DNA of 64,000 bases, taken from contig NZ_SPQK01000005.1 of assembly GCF_004570875.1 (NCBI RefSeq), positions 173,049-237,048 on the forward strand, read 5' to 3'. The notes beneath the pieces are model-generated. The model did no database searches. It saw only the letters and a list, made by a program, of their open reading frames with translations, and was not told where the DNA came from. The stretch is from Blastococcus sp. CT_GayMR16 (GTDB lineage Bacteria; Actinomycetota; Actinomycetes; Mycobacteriales; Geodermatophilaceae). The position numbers and the translations under genes are program-made. Shown in pieces: positions 44,345-52,378 of the stretch (the first letter of the stretch is position 1; each line of letters opens with the position of its first letter).

Positions 44345-45333
44345 ATGTACTGCCCGGACAGGTTGGTCAAGCGCGTGATGGGTGGGCGGTTGCCGGTCGC
44401 GGTGTGGGGCCGGTGATGGTTGTACTCGTGCAGCCAGGCCGGCAGGGCCTTCCGGCGAGCTGATTCGCTCTGGAACATGCGGGCGAAGGCCCAGCCGTCG
44501 GCCATGGTGCGGTGGAAGCGTTCGATCTTGCCGTTGGTCTGCGGCCGGTAGGGCCGGGTTCGGCGGGGCTTGATGCCCAGCTCGGTGCAGGCGTCGCGCC
44601 AGGCGTGGGAGCGGTAGGCCGAGCCGTTGTCGCTGAGGACTCGTTCGGTGGTGATGCCGCGGACAGCGAACCAGGCGACGGCGTTGCGCAGCACGGCGAT
44701 GGCGGTGGCGGCGGTCTCGTCGTCGTGGATCTCGGCGTAGGCGACCCGGCTGTGGTCGTCGATCACGGTGTGTACGAAGGCGGTCCCAAGTACCGGATTG
44801 TGGTGCCGGTTACGTGGCTTGCCCGGGGTGTCGGCTCGGTTGCGGAGGCCCTGGGCGCGGCCGACGTAGCGCCAGCCGCCGTTGTCGGGGATGTTGCCCA
44901 GCTTTTTGACGTCGACGTGCAGCATCGAGCCGGGGTGGTCGTGCTCGTAGCGGCGGATCGGTTCGCCGGTGGCCCGGTCGACGTGGGAGAGCCGGTTGAG
45001 TCGGCAGCGACGCAGCACCGCGTGCACCGTCGAGGGCGCCAGACCAACCCGGTCGGCGATCTGGACCGGGCCCAGTCGCTTCTTCCAGCGCAGGTGCACG
45101 ATCTTGCGGACGATCGGCCGGGGGGTGCGCCGCGGACAGGAGTGCGGCCGCGAGCTGCGGTCTTCCATCGCCGCGAGATCGCCCCGCCGGTACCGATCGG
45201 ACCACTTCTTGGCGGTGGGCCAGGCGACGTTGAACACCGCCGCGGCGTAGCTGATCGACCAGCCGTCCTCGACCACGGCGCGGGCGAGCTTGAGTCGGTG
45301 GCGTGGAGTCAGGGCGGCGTTAGCGTGGGACAC
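44341..45333 (-). CDS. IS481-family DDE transposase
   Basis: A 330-residue transposase from GTG 45333 (GGAGG upstream; a longer frame reaches 45405). An N-terminal helix-turn-helix region (RLKLARAVVEDGWSISYAA) is followed by the rve integrase core with Asp in SMLHVDVKKLG, Asp in ERVLSDNGSAYRS and Glu in NGKIERFHRTM, the DDE triad. Nothing is broken. The frame runs through the left inverted repeat into host DNA, and its TAG stop (44343-44341) is supplied by the CTAG of the target site, as known for IS481. Confidence 0.95.
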   Translation of the reverse strand: MSHANAALTPRHRLKLARAVVEDGWSISYAAAVFNVAWPTAKKWSDRYRRGDLAAMEDRSSRPHSCPRRTPRPIVRKIVHLRWKKRLGPVQIADRVGLAPSTVHAVLRRCRLNRLSHVDRATGEPIRRYEHDHPGSMLHVDVKKLGNIPDNGGWRYVGRAQGLRNRADTPGKPRNRHHNPVLGTAFVHTVIDDHSRVAYAEIHDDETAATAIAVLRNAVAWFAVRGITTERVLSDNGSAYRSHAWRDACTELGIKPRRTRPYRPQTNGKIERFHRTMADGWAFARMFQSESARRKALPAWLHEYNHHRPHTATGNRPPITRLTNLSGQYI

Positions 45334-45463
45334 GAGGACCTCCGGGTCGTGGGCTGGTTGGCCTTCAGCAGCTCCACTCCACGTCCGGAGGTCCTCCCTC
45401 CACAAGACCGATCAGTCAGATCCCGTCATCACATGCCCTCGACCAACGTCTCTGGTCAGTACA
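44346..45463 (-). mobile_element. Complete IS481-family insertion sequence (1,118 bp)
   Basis: Terminal inverted repeats begin TGTACTG at both ends; over 23 bp the left end (from 44346) and the complement of the right end (to 45463) match at 19 positions, both finishing GTTGGTC. One transposase gene fills the element. A perfect 6-bp duplication flanks it. Intact IRs, gene and TSD indicate recent transposition. Confidence 0.95.
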
Positions 45464-45464
45464 C

Positions 45465-45755
45465 CTAGAAGACCGGCGCGAAGTGCTCCACCGACGGGGG
45501 CGACGCGTAGAACGGGTGCAGGAGCGCGCGCCACTCCTCGTGCGCGGGCGCCCCGCGGAAGCCCACGGTGTGGTCCTCCAGCCGTTCCCACTCCACCAGC
45601 AGCAGGTAGACGCTCGGACGTTCCAGGCACCGCGACAGCGTCAGGCCCCGGAAGCCCTGCATCGTCGAGATGATGTCCTTCGCCTGCGCGAAGGCGCGCT
45701 CGAAGTCGGCCTCCTGGTCGGGCGTCACCGGCAGCATCGCCTGTTCGAGGATCAC
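45465..45755 (-). CDS. Antibiotic biosynthesis monooxygenase (ABM) domain protein
   Basis: A 96-residue ferredoxin-like-fold protein starting at GTG 45755. ILEQAMLPVTPDQEADFERAF, MQGFRGLTLSRCLERPSVY and VEWERLEDHTVGF show the ABM pattern of small dimeric monooxygenases or haem-degrading proteins. Catalytic specificity cannot be judged. It stands alone; its stop is the CTA of the right IS target duplication, so the gene also survived the insertion. Confidence 0.85.
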   Translation of the reverse strand: MILEQAMLPVTPDQEADFERAFAQAKDIISTMQGFRGLTLSRCLERPSVYLLLVEWERLEDHTVGFRGAPAHEEWRALLHPFYASPPSVEHFAPVF

Positions 45756-45820
45756 GCCCGGAGGCTATCTGCCGACCAGGACGCGGTCGCCGCCGAGCAG
45801 ATCCGTCTCGGGCGACCCGC

Positions 45821-46591
45821 TCAGCGGAGGGCGGTGAGGATGCGGGGACCGTCGTCGGTGACCGCGACCGTGTGCTCGACGTGGGCCGCCCGGCTGCCGT
45901 CGGCGCTGCGCAGGGTCCAGCCGTCGGCGTCGACCCGGTAGTCGTCGTTCCCGCCGGCCAGGAACCAGGGCTCGATGGCGATGACGAGCCCGGCCCGCAG
46001 CGGCACCCCGCGGCCGGCCCGGCCCTCGTTCGGCACGTGCGGCGCCTCGTGCATCTGGCGGCCGACGCCGTGACCGCCCTGGTCGGTGTTGATGCCGCAG
46101 CCGCCCGCCCGGCCCACGGCGGAGATCGCGGCGGAGATGTCCCCCACGCGCCCGCCGACGACGGCAGCGGCGATCCCCGCCTGCAGCGCCGCCTCCGCGG
46201 TGGCGACCAGCCGCGCGTCGTCCTCGCGGCCGGTACCGACGGAGAACGTGGTTGCCGCGTCGCCGACCCAGCCGTCGAGGGTGGCGCCGGCGTCGACGCT
46301 CAGCAGGTCGCCGTCATCCAGGGGCTCGGGGGTGGGGATGCCGTGCAGCGCGACGTCGTTCACCGACAGGCAGACGACGCCGGGGAACGGCGGCGTCGTG
46401 GCCAGCGGCTGGTAACCCAGGAACGGCGAGGTCGCGCCGTTGCGTGCGAGGACCTCGCGGGCCACCTCGTCCAGCTGGGTGAGCCGCACTCCCGGGGCCG
46501 CGGCCGCACGCACCGCGGCGAGCATCTCGGCCACGACTGCTCCGGCTGCCCGCATCGCGTCGATCTCCCCGGGCGTCCGCAGTTCGATCAT
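45821..46591 (-). CDS. map: Type I methionine aminopeptidase
   Basis: A 256-residue enzyme that removes initiator methionine. Metal ligands are visible: the two Asp residues in LSVDAGATLDGWVGDAATTF, His in GGHGVGRQMHEAPHVPNEG, and Glu residues in VIAIEPWFLAGG and HVEHTVAVT. SPFLGYQPLATTPPFPGVVC is the substrate loop. Actinobacteria usually carry more than one Map; this one pairs with a divergent XRE regulator and tandem repeats, not with adk/secY, so it may be a conditional paralogue. Confidence 0.95.
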   Translation of the reverse strand: MIELRTPGEIDAMRAAGAVVAEMLAAVRAAAAPGVRLTQLDEVAREVLARNGATSPFLGYQPLATTPPFPGVVCLSVNDVALHGIPTPEPLDDGDLLSVDAGATLDGWVGDAATTFSVGTGREDDARLVATAEAALQAGIAAAVVGGRVGDISAAISAVGRAGGCGINTDQGGHGVGRQMHEAPHVPNEGRAGRGVPLRAGLVIAIEPWFLAGGNDDYRVDADGWTLRSADGSRAAHVEHTVAVTDDGPRILTALR

Positions 46592-46610
46592 GTCAGCGTC
46601 CCTCGTCCTT

Positions 46611-46638
46611 CCGGTATGACTATCCCGGTATTACTATC
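46611..46638. promoter_or_regulatory. Two tandem 14-bp repeats in the map/XRE divergent promoter
   Basis: CCGGTATGACTATC (46611-46624) and CCGGTATTACTATC (46625-46638) are directly repeated with one difference. They overlap the -10 region of the XRE gene and lie 20 bp from map. The arrangement suggests an operator for the small regulator that controls both genes. Confidence 0.6.
46632..46637 (+). promoter_or_regulatory. Candidate -10 box (TACTAT) for leaderless XRE gene
   Basis: TACTAT ends 7 bases before ATG 46645 and lies inside the second tandem repeat. Confidence 0.5.
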
Positions 46639-46644
46639 ACGGCC

Positions 46645-46908
46645 ATGGTGCGACCGCCGCTGACCAGTGCCGAACGCGAGCGGGGCCGCCGGCTGGGAGC
46701 GCTGCTGCGCTCCTTCCGCGGAGAGCGGACCCCTGCGGAGATCGCCGTCGCGTCCGGGGTCAGCCTCGAGGCGCTCCGCAAGATCGAGTCCGGGCGGGTG
46801 CCCACGCCGGCGTTCTTCACCGTGGCCGCCCTGGCGCACGCCCTGGGCGTTCCTCTCGACGGGTTGGTGGCCGCGATCGCGGCGGACGACGCCGCACTCA
46901 CCGCCTGA
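46645..46908 (+). CDS. XRE-family helix-turn-helix regulator
   Basis: An 87-residue single-domain regulator. The helix-turn-helix runs over residues 28-60 (TPAEIAVASGVSLEALRKIE, then VPTPAFFTVAALAHALG), with a basic N-terminal arm. No toxin gene accompanies it. It is divergent from map with a 53-bp gap that holds two tandem repeats. It probably represses itself and map; the inducer is unknown. Confidence 0.85.
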   Translation: MVRPPLTSAERERGRRLGALLRSFRGERTPAEIAVASGVSLEALRKIESGRVPTPAFFTVAALAHALGVPLDGLVAAIAADDAALTA

Positions 46909-46979
46909 GAGCTCGGGAAGCACGGGCCCGGCGCCGGGGTTGTGGCCAGCAGTCGGCCCCACCGAGGAGGATGCCCACC

Positions 46980-47492
46980 GTGAGTACGACCGAGAGCAGC
47001 CCCCGCGACCTCAGCACGCCCGAGCAGGAGCGTGCCCGCATCCGCGACGCCTACCTCGTGCCGGCCGATCAGCGACCCGCCTCGACCGCACGCGGGCTGC
47101 ACCACACCGCCCTGATCAGCAGCGACGTCGAGACGACGGTGCGCTTCTACCAGGACGTGCTGGGCTTCCCGCTGACCGAGCTCATCGAGAACCGCGACTA
47201 CCCGGGGTCCTCGCACTTCTTCTTCGACATCGGCAACGGCAACCTGCTGGCCTTCTTCGACTTCCCCGGCCTCGACGTCGGCCCGTACGCCGAGGTGCTC
47301 GGCGGGCTGCACCACATGGCGATCAGCGTCGCGCCCGAGCGCTGGGAGAAGCTGGTCGAGCGGCTCACCGAGGCCGGCGTCCAGCACGAGGTGCACAGCG
47401 GCGTCTCGGTCTACTTCCGCGATCCCGACGGCGCCCGCATCGAACTGATCGCCGATCCGCTCGGCGAGATGTACGGCCAGCACGTCCTGTGA
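46980..47492 (+). CDS. VOC family (glyoxalase/dioxygenase-like) protein
   Basis: A 170-residue metal-binding fold starting at GTG 46980, nine bases after AGGAGG. The paired beta-alpha-beta modules give LHHTALISSDVETTVRFYQD with a His ligand, LHHMAISV with the second His and DPDGARIELIADP with Glu. Such proteins include glyoxalases, fosfomycin-resistance enzymes and extradiol dioxygenases. The specific reaction is not determined. nhaA follows after 9 bp. Confidence 0.85.
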   Translation: MSTTESSPRDLSTPEQERARIRDAYLVPADQRPASTARGLHHTALISSDVETTVRFYQDVLGFPLTELIENRDYPGSSHFFFDIGNGNLLAFFDFPGLDVGPYAEVLGGLHHMAISVAPERWEKLVERLTEAGVQHEVHSGVSVYFRDPDGARIELIADPLGEMYGQHVL

Positions 47493-47501
47493 CCTGACCG
47501 C

Positions 47502-48890
47502 ATGCTCGACGTGACCCAGCCTCCCCGCCCGGGCCCGGCCCAGCGGGTGAGCGTCCCGACCCTGTCGCCGTCCTCGAAGCTGTACTTCGGCACCGAGGCC
47601 GGCGGCTCCGCACTCCTCCTCCTGGCGACCGTGCTGGCGCTGGCCTGGGCGAACTCGCCCTGGTCGGAGAGCTACGCCGCGTTCTGGTCGACGGAGGCCA
47701 CCATCGGCGTCGGCGACCTCCGGCTCTCCCTCGACCTCCAGCACTGGGTGAACGACGCCGCGATGGCGCTGTTCTTCCTGGTCGTCGGGCTGGAGATCAC
47801 CCGCGAGGTCAGCGTCGGCGAACTGCGCGACCGCCGGAACGTGGCCGCGCCCGCGCTCGGCGCCCTGGGCGGCCTGATGGTCCCGGCCCTGATCTACCTG
47901 GCGGTGAACCATTCCGGGCCCGCGAGCGCCGGCTGGGGCATCGTCATGTCCACCGACACCGCGTTCGTCCTGGGCATCCTGGCGCTGTTCGGGCCGCGCT
48001 GCCCCGACCGGCTGCGGCTGTTCCTGCTCACCCTCGCGATCGTCGACGACATCGGTGCGATCACGGTGATGGCGCTCTTCTACACCGACGACGTCGACAT
48101 GACCGCGCTCGCCGTCGCCGCGGCTCTCGTCGCCGCGTTGGTGATCCTGCGGTGGGCCGGTGTCTGGCGGCTGATGCCGTACGTGGTCGTCGGCATCGCC
48201 CTGTGGGTCGCGGTCTACGCCTCCGGGGTCCACCCGACCCTGGCCGGCGTCCTGGTCGGGCTGCTGCTGCCCGCCCGTCCCCCGGATCCCGAGGTGGTCG
48301 AGCGCACGCGCGAGTACGGGCGGGCACTGCGCGAGGCACCGGACGCCGAGCGGGCTCGCCTCGCGGCCCTCTCGGCCGCGGCCACCGTGCCGGCCGGAGC
48401 CCGGCTGCTGTTCGGGCTGCACCGGTGGACGGCCTACGGCGTCGTCCCCGTCTTCGGCCTGGCCAACGCGGGCGTCTCCCTGAACGCCGAGACCCTTCGG
48501 ACGGCGGCGACCTCGCCGGTGACCATCGGCGTCGCCGTCGCCCTGCTCGTCGGCAACGCCATCGGCATCACCGCAGGCACCGCCGTCGCGCTGCGGACGG
48601 GCCTCGGGGTGCTGCCCGGCGGGGTCCGCTGGTCGCACCTCATGGCCGGGGCGACCCTCGCCGGGATCGGCTTCACGATCGCGCTGTTCATCACCAACCT
48701 GGCGTTCACCGACGAGCACCTGCAGGAGCAGGCGACGATCGGGATCCTGGCCGGGTCAGTCACCGCAGCGATCGCCGGGGTCGTCCTGCTCCGCGTTCTC
48801 GGCGAGCGGTTCTCGCTGTGCTCGCCGGAGACCGCGGGTCCACCGACTCTGCCGCCCCGGCCCTGGGTCTCGCCGTCCGTCCGCAGCTGA
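47502..48890 (+). CDS. nhaA: Na+/H+ antiporter NhaA
   Basis: A 462-residue membrane antiporter. The ion-binding pair Asp182-Asp183 lies in LTLAIVDDIGAITV and the essential Asp152 in MSTDTAFVLG. EAGGSALLLLATVLALAWAN begins helix 1, and about 12 helices follow. The C-terminal tail after the last helix (SLCSPETAGPPTLPPRP) is polar and overlaps the convergent DsbA-like gene by 135 bp. It exports sodium in exchange for protons at alkaline pH or high salt. Confidence 0.95.
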   Translation: MLDVTQPPRPGPAQRVSVPTLSPSSKLYFGTEAGGSALLLLATVLALAWANSPWSESYAAFWSTEATIGVGDLRLSLDLQHWVNDAAMALFFLVVGLEITREVSVGELRDRRNVAAPALGALGGLMVPALIYLAVNHSGPASAGWGIVMSTDTAFVLGILALFGPRCPDRLRLFLLTLAIVDDIGAITVMALFYTDDVDMTALAVAAALVAALVILRWAGVWRLMPYVVVGIALWVAVYASGVHPTLAGVLVGLLLPARPPDPEVVERTREYGRALREAPDAERARLAALSAAATVPAGARLLFGLHRWTAYGVVPVFGLANAGVSLNAETLRTAATSPVTIGVAVALLVGNAIGITAGTAVALRTGLGVLPGGVRWSHLMAGATLAGIGFTIALFITNLAFTDEHLQEQATIGILAGSVTAAIAGVVLLRVLGERFSLCSPETAGPPTLPPRPWVSPSVRS

Positions 48891-49409
48891 CCCGTTCGGC
48901 CCGTTCGCGGCGCTCCCGATCGCCCGCCGCAGGGCACCGGCCTCCACCCGGCCCGACCACAGCCGGCCGTCGATGAAGACGGTGGGCGTGCCGCCGACGC
49001 CGGCCTCGAGCCCGGCGGCGAAGTCGGCCTCGACCTTGTCGCCGAAGATCTGTGCCGCCTCCCCCACGACCAGGTCGCTGTCGAGCCCCAGCTCCTCGGC
49101 GTAGGCGCGCAGTGCGGCGTCGTCGAGCCGGTCCTGGCGGGCGAAGAGCAGCTCGTGCATCTCCCAGAAGGCGCCCTGGGCCCCCGCCGCCTCCGCGGCC
49201 AGGGCCGCGGTCAGTGCGTAGGGGTGCCGGTCGGCGATCGGGAAGTTGCGGAACACCAGCCGCACCTCCCCGCCGGAGTCCTCCACCACGTGCCGGAGCA
49301 CGGGTGCGGCCGCGGCGCAGTACGGGCACTCGTAGTCGCCGTACTCGAGCAGGGTGACCGCCGCGTCCCGGTTTCCCAGGACGTGGTCGGTGACGTCCGG
49401 GGTCGTCAC
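48756..49409 (-). CDS. DsbA-family thioredoxin-fold protein
   Basis: A 217-residue cytosolic or exported oxidoreductase without a signal peptide. The redox motif is CPYC (Cys28-Cys31) in LLEYGDYECPYCAAA; the cis-Pro region is GVGGTPTVFIDG. Both match DsbA-like disulfide proteins related to FrnE/2-hydroxychromene isomerase. The start is GTG 49409, overlapping the GNAT stop. The last 45 residues (NGPNGSAADGRRDPGPG onward) are low complexity and encoded antisense to the NhaA tail. Confidence 0.88.
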   Translation of the reverse strand: MTTPDVTDHVLGNRDAAVTLLEYGDYECPYCAAAAPVLRHVVEDSGGEVRLVFRNFPIADRHPYALTAALAAEAAGAQGAFWEMHELLFARQDRLDDAALRAYAEELGLDSDLVVGEAAQIFGDKVEADFAAGLEAGVGGTPTVFIDGRLWSGRVEAGALRRAIGSAANGPNGSAADGRRDPGPGRQSRWTRGLRRAQREPLAENAEQDDPGDRCGD

Positions 49410-49696
49410 CGTGCCGTGGCGGCCACGAGATCGGCGTAGTCCGGATGCCGCTCGATCCAGCCACGCACGAACGGGCACCGCGGCACCACGGAGCCGCCGC
49501 GGCTCCGGACGTCGTCCAGCGCCGCGCGGACCAGCTTGCTGCCCAGGCCGTCCTGCCCCGCGTCGGGGTCGACCTCGGTGTGGGTGAACACGGTGGTGTC
49601 GCCGCGGCGCTCGTAGGCGGCGAGGCCGAGCACCCGGTCGCCGTCCCGGATCTCATAGCGGCTCTCTTCCGGGTTGTCCCGGACTGTGGTCTCCAT
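49406..49696 (-). CDS. Small GNAT-like acetyltransferase (YidJ/GNAT_acetyltr_2-type)
   Basis: A 96-residue protein with the compact fold of the GCN5-related YidJ-like family (PF14542-type). It has SRYEIRDGDRVLGLAAYERR, then the acetyl-CoA loop DAGQDGLGSKLVRAAL, and VVPRCPFVRGWIERHPDY with the conserved Cys-Pro. It is coupled by GTGA overlap with the DsbA-like gene. Substrate unknown. Confidence 0.85.
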   Translation of the reverse strand: METTVRDNPEESRYEIRDGDRVLGLAAYERRGDTTVFTHTEVDPDAGQDGLGSKLVRAALDDVRSRGGSVVPRCPFVRGWIERHPDYADLVAATAR

Positions 49697-49735
49697 GCGG
49701 GCGGCAACCTCTCGGGTGGGGTGGCTGTTCCGGCC

Positions 49736-49930
49736 TCAGTCGGCCAGGGCGAGCGCCCGGGTCGGGCAGGCCTGGAGAGCATCCCGGACGTCGGACAGCT
49801 CGTCGTCGGCCGGCTCGGGACGCAGGACGGTAAGGACGCCGTCGTCGTCGACCTCGAAGACCGCGGGCGCGAGCGCCTCGCACGTTCCCGAGCCCACGCA
49901 GCGGTTCCGGTCCACCTCCACCCGGCTCAC
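49736..49930 (-). CDS. 3Fe-4S ferredoxin partner of a P450
   Basis: A 64-residue acidic ferredoxin. Cluster ligands are Cys11, Cys17 (CVGSGTC) and Cys55 (ACPTRAL); the middle position where 4Fe ferredoxins have Cys is Ser14, so a 3Fe-4S cluster is expected. ATG 49930 overlaps the P450 stop (ATGA). Such ferredoxins pass electrons from a reductase to actinobacterial P450s; no reductase is encoded nearby. Confidence 0.93.
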   Translation of the reverse strand: MSRVEVDRNRCVGSGTCEALAPAVFEVDDDGVLTVLRPEPADDELSDVRDALQACPTRALALAD

Positions 49931-51219
49931 CGGACGCCGGTCAGTCGCGCCGGGAGCCGCTTGATGCCGTTGACGAAGGAGGACCGGAGCCGGTCGGGCT
50001 CGCCGGTCACATCCAGGTCGGGCAGCCGGTCGAACAGCGCCTGGAACGTCACCGCGATCTCCCGGCGGGCGAGGTGCGCGCCGAGGCAGAAGTGCGGACC
50101 GTGCCCCCCGAAGCCGACGTGCGGATTGGGATCGCGGGCCAGGTCGAACACGTGCGGATCGGCGAACACCGCCGGGTCGCGGTTGGCCGCGGCGTAGAAG
50201 AGAAGGAACTTGTCGCCCGCGCGGAACCGGAACCCGTTCAGCTCGCCGTCCTGGGTCGCCGTGCGGCGCATCCAGGTGATCGGGCTGGCCCAGCGCACGA
50301 TCTCCTCGACCGCGGTGCGGCCGAGAGTCGGGTCCGATCTCCAGCGGGCGCGCTGCTCCGGGTGCTCCGACAGGGCCAGCACGCCCTGGGAGATGGCGTT
50401 GCGCGTGGTCTCGTTGCCCGCGACCAGCAGCAGGATGAAGAACGAGGCGATCTCGGCGTGGGACAGCCGCTCGCCGTCGACCTCGGATCGGACCAGCGCC
50501 GTGGTGAGGTCGTCCGTCGGGCGCTCCAGCCGCTCGGCCGCCAGCCGCTCCATCACGCCGGCCAGCGCCATGCCCGCCTCCAGGAACGCCGTCAGCGGGT
50601 CGTCCTGGTTCTCGATCAGCTCGGGGTCGCCGCCGGAGAGCACGATGTTGGACATCGCCAGGATCTGTGCCCGGTCCTCCTCGGGGACGCCCATCATGTC
50701 GCAGATGACCCGCAGCGGGATCGGGGCGGCGACGTCGGCGACCACGTCGATGCTGCCGTCCCCGTCGTCGGCCTTGCGGCGCGCGGCGTCCAGGACGTCC
50801 TCGGCGATCTGCTGCACCGAGCCGACCAGCTGCTCGAGCATGCGCGGGGTGAAGACCTTGGCGACGATGCGCCGAATCTTGGCGTGCCGGGGATCGTCCA
50901 TGCTGATCAGCGAGCCGTAGAACTCGTTGAGGTCGGCGGGGATGTCGGTGATCGACACCGCACCCTCACCCGAGCAGAACACCGCCGGCTGGGAGCTGAT
51001 GGCGTCGAGGTCGGCGTACCGCGTCACCGCGTAGTAGCCGGGGCCCGGCTCCAGCATCGGCACCTCGGGCTCGGCGAAGAACGCGAACGGGCGCTCCCGG
51101 CGGAGCAGGTCGAAGACGGCGTGCCGTTCGGCCGGCGGGCGGACCCAGAAGTCGCGGTCGGACAGGTCGACGCCGTCCAGATCGAGCTGAGCTGGCCCAG
51201 CAGCGGCGTCCACGGACAC
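49927..51219 (-). CDS. Cytochrome P450
   Basis: A 430-residue soluble bacterial P450 starting at GTG 51219, preceded by GGGAGG. The I-helix oxygen motif is LLLVAGNETTRNAIS, the K-helix E-x-x-R is EEIVRWASP and the haem loop is FGGHGPHFCLGAHLARRE, with the Cys ligand. The overall sequence resembles the CYP124/125/142 group that hydroxylates branched lipids or sterols, but the substrate is not certain. It is cotranscribed with the ferredoxin. Confidence 0.93.
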   Translation of the reverse strand: MSVDAAAGPAQLDLDGVDLSDRDFWVRPPAERHAVFDLLRRERPFAFFAEPEVPMLEPGPGYYAVTRYADLDAISSQPAVFCSGEGAVSITDIPADLNEFYGSLISMDDPRHAKIRRIVAKVFTPRMLEQLVGSVQQIAEDVLDAARRKADDGDGSIDVVADVAAPIPLRVICDMMGVPEEDRAQILAMSNIVLSGGDPELIENQDDPLTAFLEAGMALAGVMERLAAERLERPTDDLTTALVRSEVDGERLSHAEIASFFILLLVAGNETTRNAISQGVLALSEHPEQRARWRSDPTLGRTAVEEIVRWASPITWMRRTATQDGELNGFRFRAGDKFLLFYAAANRDPAVFADPHVFDLARDPNPHVGFGGHGPHFCLGAHLARREIAVTFQALFDRLPDLDVTGEPDRLRSSFVNGIKRLPARLTGVR

Positions 51220-51324
51220 GGGTTCCTCCCGGCGAAACGGTCAACGGTGACCGGAACGCTAGAGACTCGGGACGGTGCTGCACAACACGCGCGGCCGGTG
51301 AGCGCGCGAGAGAGGCCGGCGCCC

Positions 51325-52377
51325 TCAGCCGGTCGGCGCCGCCGGTCGGGAGGTCATCTTTTCCTCGAGCCGCGTGGTGTCGATCCAGTCGTCGATGGTC
51401 TCCCACCACCGGTAGAGCCAGTCGGTCTGCTCGGCCTCGTCGCGCGGCACCTCGTCGGCCGGCACGAACCACCAGCGCAGATACAGGGTCTTGTCCATGG
51501 GCAGTCCGCGCCAGATGTCGCGCACCGTGCTCAGGTGCTCCAGCCCGGTGTGCGCGACGAAGAGGACGTCGGCGTGCGGTGCCGCCCGCAGCGCCGCCGT
51601 GACCCCGGCCGGACGCGGCGGCAACAGGTTCCGCATCGCCTCGGCACGGCGCACAGCGGACACCAGCCCGCGCTCGCGCAGTCGCTGGATGGCCCGGAAT
51701 CGGCGCTTGGGGGTGAAGTTCGCGCCCTCGGGAAAGATCAGCAGTGCGTCCTCGTGGCCCATGCCGCGGGCCAGCTCGGCGATCGCCTCCGCGGAGTCGC
51801 GCGCCCGATCTGCCGCGACGAAGTGGTTCGGCAGCCGGTTGAGGTAGACGTCGATCAACGGATCGAGCTGCAGCAGGTCCTTGAGCACGATCCGCGGCCG
51901 GCGCAGGTGGTCCCGGTTCATGAGCGTCTGCACCAGCAGGAACGAGTCGCCCGGACCGGCATGACGGGAGAGCACCACCATGGCATTGGTCGAGCCCGGG
52001 ACCCCGTCGTCCAGCGGCGACCAGGACTCGCCGTCGGTGACCAGCCGCAGGGAGAACAGCCGCTGGGCCACCCGCATGATGACGTCGAGCAGCATCCGCA
52101 GCATCGTGTAGTGCGCCCGTCGGTACACCGGGCGGTCCGACCGGCGCCCCCAGCCGCTGAGCGCCCACAGGGCCGCAGCGACCACGAGCGCCGCCACCTC
52201 GAGCGCCAGGTACACGAGCGCGAAGAACAGCAGGCGCAGCGCGTACCAGCGCCCCGGCAACCACACCGAGGCGACCACCGCCACGATCACGAGCACCGGC
52301 AGCGAGACGACCGCGGCCACCAGCACACCGATGAGCAGTGGACCGGTGAACCGGCGGACGCGGCGGGGCGGGAGCAC
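51325..52377 (-). CDS. Lysophospholipid acyltransferase (PlsC-like)
   Basis: A 350-residue membrane-associated enzyme. Two N-terminal hydrophobic helices precede the acyltransferase core; the catalytic motif H-x4-D is SRHAGPGDSFLL, and LLIFPEGANFTPKRR is the acceptor-binding FPEG block. It probably transfers acyl groups to a lysophosphatidic acid or similar acceptor. GTG 52377 lies one base after the patatin stop, so the two genes are coupled and both act on phospholipid acyl chains. Confidence 0.88.
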   Translation of the reverse strand: MLPPRRVRRFTGPLLIGVLVAAVVSLPVLVIVAVVASVWLPGRWYALRLLFFALVYLALEVAALVVAAALWALSGWGRRSDRPVYRRAHYTMLRMLLDVIMRVAQRLFSLRLVTDGESWSPLDDGVPGSTNAMVVLSRHAGPGDSFLLVQTLMNRDHLRRPRIVLKDLLQLDPLIDVYLNRLPNHFVAADRARDSAEAIAELARGMGHEDALLIFPEGANFTPKRRFRAIQRLRERGLVSAVRRAEAMRNLLPPRPAGVTAALRAAPHADVLFVAHTGLEHLSTVRDIWRGLPMDKTLYLRWWFVPADEVPRDEAEQTDWLYRWWETIDDWIDTTRLEEKMTSRPAAPTG

Positions 52378-52378
52378 G

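Larger units (their letters stand above)
44340..45469. repeat. 6-bp target-site duplication CCTAGA flanking the IS
   Basis: Identical CCTAGA sits at 44340-44345 and 45464-45469. It has the NCTAGN form preferred by IS481. Left copy contains the metB stop, right copy the stop of the convergent monooxygenase gene. Confidence 0.9.
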
